From Flavobacterium tyrosinilyticum (GTDB lineage: Bacteria; Bacteroidota; Bacteroidia; Flavobacteriales; Flavobacteriaceae): a stretch of 64,000 nt of DNA. The translations under genes were made by a program, and so were the position numbers. The first letter of the stretch is position 1. The number at the start of each line of letters is the position of its first letter. Shown piece by piece: positions 8,811-16,274 of this stretch. The stretch spans positions 1,246,030 through 1,310,029 of the forward strand of contig NZ_JAMOKG010000002.1 of assembly GCF_023656565.1 (NCBI RefSeq), in the 5' to 3' direction. The notes below the pieces were generated by a model. It was given only the letters and a program-made list of their open reading frames with translations. It was not told the DNA's origin and ran no database searches.

Positions 8811-9833
8811 ATGATGAAAAGATTTAAATGTATGTATGTTTTTGTGGTAGTATTAGTATCAGCATTTACATACAGTCAGGAAAGTTTAAAAATGTTTGTA
8901 AAAGAAAGTAAAGTGCCATGTCAAGGTGTTGGCCCTATGGAATGTCTGCAAGTGAAGTACGATAAGGACAAAGAATGGCAACTTTTTTATGATCATATTG
9001 AAGGTTTTAATTTTGAAAAAGGAAATCGATATGAGATAATGGTAACCAGAACAAAAAGGCCAGAACCTATTCCGGCGGATGCTTCTTCTTACCAGTATAA
9101 ACTGAAAAGTATTATTTCGAAAACGCCTGTAAATACCGAAAAAGGTATTTACAATACCAAAATGATTTTAACCCAATTAAACGGGAAAAAGATAAATAGC
9201 GGAAAAGCTTTTATTACCATTAATGGCGAAACGGTTACCATAAGCGGTAAAAACGGATGTAATAATTTCAACATAAAATACACGAAGCTTTCTGCAAAAA
9301 ATCAAATTAAGACCAATTCTCCAATAGGAACTTTAATGGCTTGCGACGACGAAAGCATGAAATTAGAACAAGAATTTAGCGCTGCGATAACAAAGAAAAA
9401 GTTCAAAATTGTAAAGAAAAACAATACCGTACAGTTTAAAAACGCGAAGAACAAAGTGGTGATGGAATTTTCTATTCCGACTCAAGACCAATTGTGGAGT
9501 TTTATCGAAAAAAATAACTGGAAACTAATAGCTCTAGAAAATGTTGGACAGGATTACGGTAGAGCTTCTATTAAGTTTAATGTAGCAGAAAAGAAAGTGA
9601 GCGGAAACACAGGCTGCAACAACTTCTCTGGCTCGTATGAAACCAACGATGATCGTATTTCTTTTGATAAAGTAGCGTCTACAAGAATGGCATGTATTGG
9701 AGAAGGAAATGAAACAGAGCAAAAAATGTTGTCGTATTTAAACAATAAAGACCTGCGTTTTGATGTAGCAGACCAAACGCTTAATTTTTATCTTAACGAT
9801 AAATTGGTCATGATGTTTGGCATTACAAAATAA
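8811..9833 (+). CDS. DUF4377 and META domain secreted protein
   Basis: 340 residues. An N-terminal signal peptide (FVVVLVSAFTYSQ) is followed by a DUF4377 domain (~25-95: MFVKESKVPCQGVGPMECLQV, with the paired cysteines and the LFYDHIEGF segment). Two META/HslJ-like repeats follow, roughly 105-215 and 220-338; each carries a GCNNF core (GKNGCNNFNIKY, GNTGCNNFSGSYE) and a late MAC motif (LMACDDES, RMACIGEG). META domains occur in heat-inducible lipoproteins such as HslJ. It is probably periplasmic. Monocistronic, with its own terminator. Two Met codons open the frame; the second may be used. Confidence 0.82.
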   Translation: MMKRFKCMYVFVVVLVSAFTYSQESLKMFVKESKVPCQGVGPMECLQVKYDKDKEWQLFYDHIEGFNFEKGNRYEIMVTRTKRPEPIPADASSYQYKLKSIISKTPVNTEKGIYNTKMILTQLNGKKINSGKAFITINGETVTISGKNGCNNFNIKYTKLSAKNQIKTNSPIGTLMACDDESMKLEQEFSAAITKKKFKIVKKNNTVQFKNAKNKVVMEFSIPTQDQLWSFIEKNNWKLIALENVGQDYGRASIKFNVAEKKVSGNTGCNNFSGSYETNDDRISFDKVASTRMACIGEGNETEQKMLSYLNNKDLRFDVADQTLNFYLNDKLVMMFGITK

Positions 9834-9888
9834 AACCGTTTCTATAAGTCATTTTATAAATAGACGATGATTTATGAAAGATAATTAT

Positions 9889-9921
9889 AAAACCAGTGAA
9901 GTTGATTCACTGGTTTTTTTT
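9889..9921 (+). terminator. Intrinsic terminator after the META gene
   Basis: Stem AACCAGTGAA/TTCACTGGTT, loop GTTGA, then a T-run. Confidence 0.85.
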
Positions 9922-9929
9922 ATGGATAA

Positions 9930-10143
9930 TTAGTTTTAAAGTCTGAGATTCGATTACTTCAGATTTCCAAAGAGTTCAACTGAAATGCTGCGCAAATGTC
10001 TCTGACTTTGCGCTTTTTTACACTTGTGAATTAGTAAAATTTATAAAAGTCTCCCCACTTTTTACAATTATTTTTTAGTGTTGTTTTTTATTCTTTCTTT
10101 ATCTATAAATTGCATTTAAGAGATTTAGTTTTAAAGTCTGAGA
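9930..10143. repeat. 19-base direct repeat
   Basis: TTAGTTTTAAAGTCTGAGA occurs at 9930-9948 and again at 10125-10143, both on the + strand. The two copies enclose the first arm of the REP-like inverted pair. Confidence 0.6.
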
Positions 10144-10210
10144 CTTTATGACTTTTACGTTTTAAATTATATATTTGAAAAATGGCGCAAAGTCAGAGAC
10201 ATTTGCGCAG
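9988..10210. repeat. Inverted pair of REP-like palindromes
   Basis: A 26-base arm at 9988-10013 (begins CTGCGCAAATGTCTC) is repeated exactly, in inverted orientation, at 10185-10210. Each arm is itself a hairpin with stem GCGCAAA/TTTGCGC and a 10-base loop. Between the arms are the 10041-10067 hairpin and AT-rich sequence without a gene. The layout is that of a small bacterial interspersed mosaic or MITE-like element. Confidence 0.7.
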
Positions 10211-10240
10211 CTCTTGTGAGGTACACTTTGCAGAGCAGGG

Positions 10241-10285
10241 GGTATTCTTTTTGTGTTTTATAAGGTTTTTAAAAAGAAAGAATAG
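10241..10285 (+). pseudogene. Relic of a permease C-terminus
   Basis: Fifteen codons reading GILFVFYKVFKKKE-stop, against GILFVFYKVFKTKE-stop at 7599-7643. The nucleotide match runs through the stop and weakly on into the downstream ATTAAG..ATTGATT. No further permease sequence precedes it. It is the tail of a lost paralogue or the scar of a duplication/deletion that reshaped the 7.6-10.2 kb segment. Confidence 0.75.
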
Positions 10286-10346
10286 GTAGTTTTTATATAG
10301 TTAAATCATTAAGATTGATTCTTAAACTTTATGTAATTGTTTAAAT

Positions 10347-10859
10347 ATGGGACAATATATTACTCTTATTTTCGCAGATGAAAAAATAGAAATTGATAAT
10401 AAAATACCACATTTTTATGAAAATGGGCACTTAATAATTCCATATATCAATGAAATACGCTTTGCGGTTGAAGAATTACAAAAGATATGTAAAGAGGGAA
10501 TGACGCTTGATGAAATATTTGATTTTTATATCATTAAAAAATTTTCTGTAAATGAAGATGAAAAAATTGATGTTCTTGAAAAATATAAAGAATTGTATAC
10601 TGATTTAGATGATTTAGAAAATATATATTTAATTGAATTCTTAAAACGATTAAATCTTCCGGATTTTATGGTTTTAAGTTACGATGACTTAGCTGGAGAT
10701 TACTTTTTGAATTTTGAAAATTTTATTTATAAAAATTCGGATCCAAATTACAATAAACTTAAAATAAGAATGGATAAGCCATATCTCTATAGCTATTACG
10801 GTTGTAAAATCCATTGCTTAAAAGAGATGGAAGCTAGAAGAAATAATTTTAATGTATAA
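10347..10859 (+). CDS. Orphan acidic hypothetical protein
   Basis: 170 residues, soluble, acidic and Tyr/Phe/Asp-rich, no signal peptide. It starts MGQYITLIFADEKIEI and contains a helical middle (DVLEKYKELYTDLDDLENIYLIEFLKRLN). No family recognised. It is the first of four orphan genes separated by REP-like repeats. Its size, acidity and setting resemble immunity genes left over from polymorphic toxin loci, but there is no toxin gene beside it, so this is speculation. Confidence 0.6.
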   Translation: MGQYITLIFADEKIEIDNKIPHFYENGHLIIPYINEIRFAVEELQKICKEGMTLDEIFDFYIIKKFSVNEDEKIDVLEKYKELYTDLDDLENIYLIEFLKRLNLPDFMVLSYDDLAGDYFLNFENFIYKNSDPNYNKLKIRMDKPYLYSYYGCKIHCLKEMEARRNNFNV

Positions 10860-10890
10860 CACAAAAAAAAACGATCGCTTAAATATGTGT

Positions 10891-10921
10891 AACGATATCG
10901 CGGAAATTCTTTCCGTGCCCG
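10891..10921 (+). repeat. REP-like palindrome, variant copy
   Basis: AACGATATCGCGGAA...TTCCGTGCCCG: a variant of the REP consensus seen at 11668 and 14208, with hairpin CGGAAA/TTTCCG. It lies just after the 10347 gene, in the forward orientation. Confidence 0.6.
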
Positions 10922-10991
10922 TTCCTACATTAGTAAAAACTTATGTAATTATAAACTAAACTTTCTGTTTTTTAAATCTGTTAGATATACT

Positions 10992-11017
10992 TTGCGGGCA
11001 CGGATTACAAATCCGCG
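10992..11017 (-). repeat. REP-like palindrome, inverted copy
   Basis: TTGCGGGCACGGATTACAAATCCGCG is the reverse-oriented REP core with hairpin CGGATT/AATCCG. It sits directly before the gene-tail relic at 11025. Confidence 0.65.
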
Positions 11018-11024
11018 TGATCGG

Positions 11025-11108
11025 GGTTTCAGATATTACGAATTTGCACCTAACGATTTAAGAAGCAATGTAATGGATTATCTAAACAATCCGAATTCAT
11101 TACAATAA
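11025..11108 (+). pseudogene. Gene-tail relic (27 codons)
   Basis: An open stretch GFRYYEFAPNDLRSNVMDYL..., ending in TAA with no start, abutting an inverted REP palindrome. It reads as the C-terminus of a deleted gene whose family I do not recognise; a toxin C-terminus is possible in this context. The REP boundary suggests the deletion ran through the repeat. Confidence 0.5.
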
Positions 11109-11149
11109 TATGGTAAATTCTAAATATTTTAAAATAATAAATTAAAAAA

Positions 11150-11641
11150 ATGGCAGATACAAAAATTAATTATAGAGGTAAGGGATTTTGGATTGAGGAA
11201 AGTTTCATAGAATTACTAAGTGAGTATATATCAAAAACTTTTGAAACAATTGGATTAAATACATTCTCAACTAATCTCTTGCAAATTTACAACGATTGTG
11301 ACACCAATAGATCTGGAGAAAGCACTGGAATGGTGGGGATATTATTAGATCGCTATATAAATAATATTGAAGATAAGAATAACTTGATTAGTATTTTTCA
11401 GCAAACAAAAACATCAATTACGGATTTGGGAAGTGAAATTTCAATTAATCAACTTAATCAATTTGAAGATAATAAATTTGATCCTTACTTTGCTTCATAT
11501 TGGTCAATACCGGTCAAAACACAAAGTCTACTAACAACGATTGATATAATGATAAGTTTGTTAAATCAAACTTATCAAGGTACTAATACAAATATTTGTT
11601 ACAATGGTTATCCTGCAATTCCGGAAGCAACCATCATCTAA
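11150..11641 (+). CDS. Orphan hypothetical protein
   Basis: 163 residues, soluble, helical and rich in Asn/Ile/Thr, no signal peptide. It starts MADTKINYRGKGFWIEESFIELL and ends PAIPEATII. No catalytic motif seen and no family recognised. The stop codon lies three bases before REP-like sequence, and a relic lies just upstream. Like its neighbours it is far more AT-rich than the housekeeping genes in the window, suggesting transfer. Orphan immunity-type function is only a guess. Confidence 0.6.
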   Translation: MADTKINYRGKGFWIEESFIELLSEYISKTFETIGLNTFSTNLLQIYNDCDTNRSGESTGMVGILLDRYINNIEDKNNLISIFQQTKTSITDLGSEISINQLNQFEDNKFDPYFASYWSIPVKTQSLLTTIDIMISLLNQTYQGTNTNICYNGYPAIPEATII

Positions 11642-11667
11642 AAAACCGATAGCGCAGATTTAGTTAC

Positions 11668-11712
11668 GCAACGATAGCGCGGATTTGTAATCCGTGCCCG
11701 CAAAGTAATTCC
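11668..11712 (+). repeat. REP-like element, 45-base copy identical to 14208-14252
   Basis: Starts GCAACGATAGCGCGGATTTG and ends with CCCGCAAAGTAATTCC; all 45 bases match the copy at 14208-14252. The core hairpin is CGGATT/AATCCG. A degenerate copy (CGATAGCGCAGATT) precedes it. Confidence 0.8.
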
Positions 11713-11721
11713 CCCAGCAGC

Positions 11722-11848
11722 CGCGAGCGTCTGGCTGTGAACGTAAAGTTTTGTCTGTCCTTGAAAAAGTTTTAGTACTTGTCTGAAAATGTTTTTACAA
11801 ATTGACATTAATTGACTTTCCTGTTTGTGCACGAGCGAGGCGCTCGCG
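11722..11848. repeat. 127-base inverted-arm element, copy 1
   Basis: Begins CGCGAGCGTCTGGCTG and ends with the inverted arm CACGAGCGAGGCGCTCGCG. The interior (AACGTAAAGTTTTGTCTGTC... to ...GACATTAATTGA) is nearly identical to the element at 12349-12475, which has exactly the same length. Each end is a small hairpin. No coding capacity; a non-autonomous, MITE/BIME-like element. Confidence 0.75.
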
Positions 11849-11899
11849 TTAGAAGGGAATTAGTTGTTATCCAAATATCAATCCTTAATAAATAACAAT

Positions 11900-12286
11900 A
11901 TGGCTATTTTAGATAACTATAATTTAAATTTTAGTAATGATGTTTTTACTTACCCTGATAATCAAAAAGTATATCATAAAAATGCAAATCATAATATTAA
12001 AAATGATTTTTTGGGATATCTGTTACATTATTTTAAAGATGTAGAAAGTATTAATGATATAATAGCTGATATAGATTTTATCCTGACCGATGGATATTAT
12101 AATGATGAATATCAAAGAGATATTTTTTTAGATCGATTATTTGTTTTTTATCATGATAAAACAGTGATTTTTAAAACCCAAAACGGTATCTTCCTACAAG
12201 AAGTACCACTTATTGATTTTAAAGAAATACTTATATTGTGGCGTGCATTTTTACAAACTACTCCTTTACATGGTACTAATGTATAA
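11900..12286 (+). CDS. Orphan small hypothetical protein
   Basis: 128 residues from the ATG at 11900 (MAILDNYNLNFSNDVFTYPD). An upstream TTG at 11864 is in frame but lies in repeat-flanking sequence and is unlikely to be the start. The protein is acidic and aromatic-rich, with a strand/helix pattern (VFYHDKTVIFKTQNGIFLQEVPLIDFKEILILWRAFL). It is bounded on both sides by the 127-base repeat elements. No family recognised; the size and the final helix recall immunity proteins, weakly. Confidence 0.55.
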   Translation: MAILDNYNLNFSNDVFTYPDNQKVYHKNANHNIKNDFLGYLLHYFKDVESINDIIADIDFILTDGYYNDEYQRDIFLDRLFVFYHDKTVIFKTQNGIFLQEVPLIDFKEILILWRAFLQTTPLHGTNV

Positions 12287-12292
12287 ATAAAT

Positions 12293-12327
12293 CCGATTGA
12301 GCGGATTTCCAATCCATGCCCGCAAAG
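12293..12327 (+). repeat. REP-like palindrome copy
   Basis: CGATTGAGCGGATTTCCAATCCATGCCCGCAAAG, a diverged forward copy of the REP core, right after the stop of the 11900 gene. Confidence 0.65.
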
Positions 12328-12348
12328 ATTGGTTTGATCCCCAGCAGC

Positions 12349-12475
12349 CGTGAGCGTCTGACTCGTGAACGTAAAGTTTTGTCTGTCATTAAAAAAGTTT
12401 TAGTACTTGTCTGAAAATGTTTTTACAAATTGACATTAATTGATCTTCTGTGTGTTCACGAGCGAGACGCTCGCG
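12349..12475. repeat. 127-base inverted-arm element, copy 2
   Basis: Starts CGTGAGCGTCTGACTCGTG and ends CACGAGCGAGACGCTCGCG, so the outer arms are inverted repeats of each other. The interior matches copy 1 at 11722-11848 except for scattered changes. The remaining sequence up to 12672 holds only an 18-codon ATG frame (12523-12579) that I do not call a gene. Confidence 0.75.
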
Positions 12476-12638
12476 CTAGCGGGTGAGAAAATTTAGATGT
12501 TTTCAATAAAATAAAAATTGAAATGGAACAATTGCAAAAAGAATATAATAAATTTAAATACCTGAAAATCATAAAATAGAGCATGTAATCTAATCTTATT
12601 GAAAATTACAAAAAAAGTCTTTTTACTACAAAAAAATA

Positions 12639-12646
12639 TATATTTG
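12639..12646 (+). promoter_or_regulatory. Candidate -7 box of the 12673 gene
   Basis: TATATTTG, a match to TAnnTTTG, 26 bases before the ATG. No good -33 TTTG is present. Confidence 0.35.
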
Positions 12647-12672
12647 AAGTTGTAAATCAATTTTTATCTAAA

Positions 12673-14118
12673 ATGGAAATAAGAAAATTTAGTAATTTAA
12701 TTTTTAGTCTTTTAGGAACTTTTATAATATATAGTTTACTTTTCAAGTATACGATAGGGGCTGTCTTCGGTATTAACAAATTATCCGTCTATCAAGAATT
12801 CCCAAATCGGTTTTCATTCAATTTGAATATTGCTTTCATTATTATATTATGTTTTGTAGTTTTAATAAAAAACTCAAATATTTTAACTTACTTTTTTTAT
12901 CAAAAAAATTATATTGTTGAACTAAATGAATTAAATCAGTATCGAATTTTAAAAGTTATTTTTGTAAACTTCAGTCTTTTCCGATTGACTATTCTTTTTT
13001 TTACTTTTCACGAAAATAGCTTTTGGGATAAACTCACCTCTATACTGTCAATAATATTTTTCTTTTTAATCATATTTCATAAGACTATTATTAAATCTAT
13101 AATTCGCAAAATTAATTCTTATTCTAAAATACAATCAGATTATATTTTTATTTTTTCGATGATTCCAATTCTATTATATTTTTATTTTTTTTGGGATTAT
13201 GGATTTGGAACTGGTGCATTCGATCTTTTTGAATTCATTTTTCGTCCAATCATTTTATTGATTACTTTAAGTTCTCCCTTATTCTTTAGATTGCTGGTGC
13301 CAAAAGATACGTTGATTACAAGTTATCATTTTACTTTCATTTTATTTTTCTGGATTTTATTCCTATATAATTTACAAGAATTTTTATTGAAATTTCCTAA
13401 TTATGAAAGAGATAATATGTATCTTATTAAAGATTTGACATTTCATGTAGTAATGCCTTTATTCTTGTTAAGTCTTCATTCTTTTTTTGCAAAAATCAAG
13501 AATATTTCAACAATGCAATTTGCATTCTTTATAGTTGGAATTTTATTGATTTTCTGTCCTATAGTTAGATATATAAATGGAACTTCTTATGCAATGTCTT
13601 TATACTTAATATCTGGGGCTCTAGTTTTGTTTTTATCTAAAAAAACTGCTTTTCTCGATAGAAGACTTGAAAAATTAAAGATTGAAACCAAAAAAAGAGA
13701 TTTAAAATTATCTTTAAAAAATAGTTCTTCTTTTTTGTGTATTGCGATATTGTTTATTACGATTTCAAAGCACTTTATTGTACTTTTTAATTATAAACCA
13801 GGTTTTACTGCTTTAATCTCTCTTGCTAGCGTTATTGCCCAGTTATTAATAATCGGAAACATCGTATTGAAAAAGAAATTAAAATTAGATGATGTTGATG
13901 GTTATATAAATACAATACTGACATTCTTTTTAATATTAATATTTTGTAATAATTATCTATGGGTTTTAAATAATTTACTTTTTAATAGTCCTTTTTTGTT
14001 TACTACTGATATCGCATATTTTATAGTTTTAATACTAGCCATACTCTTTTCATCTTATTTGACAAAATTGATAAAAGTTATATTACCAAAAAATCATTTT
14101 AGAAACTTTTCTAACTGA
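12673..14118 (+). CDS. Polytopic membrane protein of unknown function
   Basis: 481 residues, very hydrophobic, with roughly twelve membrane segments rich in Ile, Leu and Phe. A short basic cytoplasmic loop (KKTAFLDRRLEKLKIETKKRDLKLSL) sits near residue 325-350. No motif of a transporter, flippase or polymerase family was recognised. Strongly AT-rich, and flanked by REP-like elements on both sides. It may be a horizontally acquired accessory gene. Confidence 0.65.
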   Translation: MEIRKFSNLIFSLLGTFIIYSLLFKYTIGAVFGINKLSVYQEFPNRFSFNLNIAFIIILCFVVLIKNSNILTYFFYQKNYIVELNELNQYRILKVIFVNFSLFRLTILFFTFHENSFWDKLTSILSIIFFFLIIFHKTIIKSIIRKINSYSKIQSDYIFIFSMIPILLYFYFFWDYGFGTGAFDLFEFIFRPIILLITLSSPLFFRLLVPKDTLITSYHFTFILFFWILFLYNLQEFLLKFPNYERDNMYLIKDLTFHVVMPLFLLSLHSFFAKIKNISTMQFAFFIVGILLIFCPIVRYINGTSYAMSLYLISGALVLFLSKKTAFLDRRLEKLKIETKKRDLKLSLKNSSSFLCIAILFITISKHFIVLFNYKPGFTALISLASVIAQLLIIGNIVLKKKLKLDDVDGYINTILTFFLILIFCNNYLWVLNNLLFNSPFLFTTDIAYFIVLILAILFSSYLTKLIKVILPKNHFRNFSN

Positions 14119-14151
14119 CTTAGAAGAGGTACCCCGCTGGGCACCCCGCTG

Positions 14152-14180
14152 GCGCGAGCGTCTCGCTCGTGAACGCAAAG
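14152..14180 (+). repeat. CGAGCG/CGCTCG hairpin arm
   Basis: GCGCGAGCGTCTCGCTCGTG followed by AACGCAAAG is the same end-hairpin that bounds the 127-base elements, here as a solitary arm between the membrane-protein gene and the REP at 14208. Confidence 0.6.
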
Positions 14181-14207
14181 TATACCCGATCGCGCAGATC
14201 TATCTCC

Positions 14208-14252
14208 GCAACGATAGCGCGGATTTGTAATCCGTGCCCGCAAAGTAATTCC
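14208..14252 (+). repeat. REP-like element 5' of the transposase gene
   Basis: Identical over 45 bases to 11668-11712. With the inverted copy at 14944 it brackets the REP-associated transposase gene, the usual REPtron arrangement. Confidence 0.8.
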
Positions 14253-14319
14253 TTCAAAACCCCACAAATAAAAAGTGAAACTTTCCACTATACTTTTTAT
14301 TTTTGTAGGAAAAAAGAAC

Positions 14320-14875
14320 GTGTCGACAAAATATAAAGCAACAACAACTGAGGAAGCATATTTTATAACTGTAACTGCTGTAGGATGGATAGATATATTT
14401 ACAAGACTAAATCAGAAAAATATCTTAATAAATGCTTTAAAGTATTGTCAGGAAAATAAAGGTTTAGAAATTTATGCCTATTGTATTATGAGTAGCCATA
14501 TTCATTTGCTCTGCAAAGGAACGAATGGTTTTATATTATCTGATATCATTAGAGATTTTAAAAAATTTACATCAAAAAAAAATAATACAAACTATAATAG
14601 ATGAACCTGAAAGCAGAAGAGAATGGATGTTGGAATATTTTCAGAAGTCATGCGAACATTTAAAAAAGAACCAGACTTATAAAGTATGGCAAAATGGCTA
14701 TCACGCAGAACATATTTACAGCAATAAATTTATCAAGCAAAAAATTGATTACATCCATAACAATCCTGTAAAAAACAAAACTGTTAGTTCGGCTGAAGAT
14801 TATTATTTTAGTTCGGCAAGGAATTATTCAGGCTTAGAGAATGATTTAGATGTTGTTTTTTTAGATCTGTTTTGA
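14320..14875 (+). pseudogene. REP-associated tyrosine transposase (RAYT), frameshifted
   Basis: The likely start is GTG at 14320, after AGGAAAAAAG. The first part (YFITVTAVGWIDIFTR, then ENKGLEIYAYCIMSSHIHLL) contains the HxH metal-binding motif of the Y1 transposase family; the second part (REWMLEYFQKSCEHL, YKVWQNGYHAEHIYS, IDYIHNNPVK, DYYFSSARNY) is the rest of the RAYT domain. They lie in different frames, joined at an A9 run at 14574-14582; eight A would give FTSKKIIQTIIDEPESRREW without interruption. RAYTs mobilise REP palindromes, and REP copies flank this gene in inverted orientation. It may be truly broken, rescued by slippage, or an assembly error. Confidence 0.85.
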
Positions 14876-14943
14876 AAAAAATCAATTGCGTTCTAGAAAA
14901 CATTAACAACAATTGATTTTTTTTGATTTGCATTGTGTCCAAT

Positions 14944-14980
14944 CTTTGCGGGCACGGATTTCAAATCCGCGCTAACGATT
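14944..14980 (-). repeat. REP-like element 3' of the transposase gene, inverted
   Basis: CTTTGCGGGCACGGATTTCAAATCCGCG..., reverse orientation, ending CTAACGATT. It pairs with the forward copy at 14208. The remaining intergenic sequence to 15189 shows no gene. Confidence 0.75.
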
Positions 14981-15189
14981 GAGAGTAAATCTGCGGGATC
15001 GTTTTTTTAATTAATTTTAAACTAAATTTATAAGGGAGTAGAGAAAATCAAGAAAAAGATTCCAATTGATGCTGTAACCCAATAAAGCGAAAGTAATTTG
15101 ATATTGATAATTTAGTATATTTAAATAACCAAAATTATTCATGGATTTTTAGGAATTTTACAAAATCAAATTTTAATTTTTAGAGCATA

Positions 15190-16110
15190 TTAAATACTGT
15201 TAAGTCTTACCGATAAACTTTTTAAATCTTGTTCTAGAGACCGAACAGTAGCTTGCAATTCATTTAGCATATTGGCCCTTGAAGATAAATCATCTGCGCT
15301 GTAAATTCCGCCATCATAAAAAAAGAGTTTTTCGGTTTGAGCATCTATTTTTCCATCAAAATTGTATTGCAGCCATCTGTTTTTAATGCTTTCCTGCAGA
15401 TCATTTTTTCCCGAATTGCTAAATTGTTTTTCGTTTAGTATCGCCCAGATAGAGTTGGGGTATGCGCCGTTAGAATTATCATTGAACCAAATATTTCTGA
15501 GCAGATTTCTTTCCAGTTTTAAGTTGATTTTTTTTCCTTTAGGAGCAATAGTCAGCGCTCCTAATCCGGCACTCACTAATCCGCCGCTGACACCAACAAT
15601 ATCACTAGCGTTATTGTTTTTTATTAAAACAGTCGCTACAGTAGTTAATGCGCCAATAGTTACAGAAGCAACCGTTAGATTTCTGGTTTTTTTATTATTG
15701 ATATCGTTTACAAAATTGGCCAGTTTATCAATACGTTCGCCATTACAATCTAATTCTGATGCCAGTGCATTTATCTCTATGCTGGTAAGAATTAAACGAT
15801 CGGTAATTTTTTGTTTTAAGACTAGTCTCTTTAAAGTGTCTCTTTTGGTTTGAAGATATTCTGCCAGATAAGATTCAATACCAATAGCCTTGCTTATCAG
15901 GATATCATGCTGCGATAAATTAGTTTTTAGAATACTGTCGTTATTGGATGTTTTATTCGGGAAAACTTCGAGTTTAGAATAATCATATTCAATGGTAGGC
16001 TGGCAGTAATTGCTGGTGAGATAATCAATTTTTGGACTATTCAAAACAGTTGAACATGAGGATACAAAAATAGATATAACGAATAAAATAAATATTTTAT
16101 GCTGTTTCAT
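15190..16110 (-). CDS. Putative lipoprotein with internal hydrophobic segment and coiled coil
   Basis: 306 residues from the ATG at 16110 (MKQHKIFILFVISIFVSSC); a start 18 bases upstream is also in frame. The lipobox FVSSC gives an N-terminal lipid anchor. A helical region carries the charged segment ERIDKLANFVNDINNKKTRN, then a Gly/Ala/Val-rich hydrophobic stretch (NLTVASVTIGALTTVATVLI). The C-terminus (SSRANMLNELQATVRSLEQDL) looks like a coiled coil. No enzyme family recognised. It stands alone between the REP region and the SDR terminator. Confidence 0.7.
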   Translation of the reverse strand: MKQHKIFILFVISIFVSSCSTVLNSPKIDYLTSNYCQPTIEYDYSKLEVFPNKTSNNDSILKTNLSQHDILISKAIGIESYLAEYLQTKRDTLKRLVLKQKITDRLILTSIEINALASELDCNGERIDKLANFVNDINNKKTRNLTVASVTIGALTTVATVLIKNNNASDIVGVSGGLVSAGLGALTIAPKGKKINLKLERNLLRNIWFNDNSNGAYPNSIWAILNEKQFSNSGKNDLQESIKNRWLQYNFDGKIDAQTEKLFFYDGGIYSADDLSSRANMLNELQATVRSLEQDLKSLSVRLNSI

Positions 16111-16222
16111 ATTGATTTTGTTTAACATTAAAAATACGAATTAACTTTTACTGTTAAAAAAAAACATTTCGTTAGAAATAGAATTTGCGAAGGCTTAACT
16201 TAGAAAACGACTATAAAAAGAA

Positions 16223-16254
16223 AAACGGATTACAGGCTATGCCGTAATCCGTTT
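16223..16254 (-). terminator. Intrinsic terminator of the SDR gene
   Basis: An 11-bp stem AAACGGATTAC/GTAATCCGTTT with a 10-base loop. Read on the - strand it is followed by T5-C-T5, just after the SDR stop at 16275. Confidence 0.8.
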
Positions 16255-16274
16255 CTACATAAAAATATTTTGAT

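Noticed and set aside
12523..12579. 18-codon ATG frame MEQLQKEYNKFKYLKIIK
   Set aside because: Too short to support; may be part of another gene relic after the 127-base repeat.
10347..15000. Genomic island with integrase or att sites
   Set aside because: No integrase, tRNA or matching att repeats; only REP-like elements and a RAYT gene.
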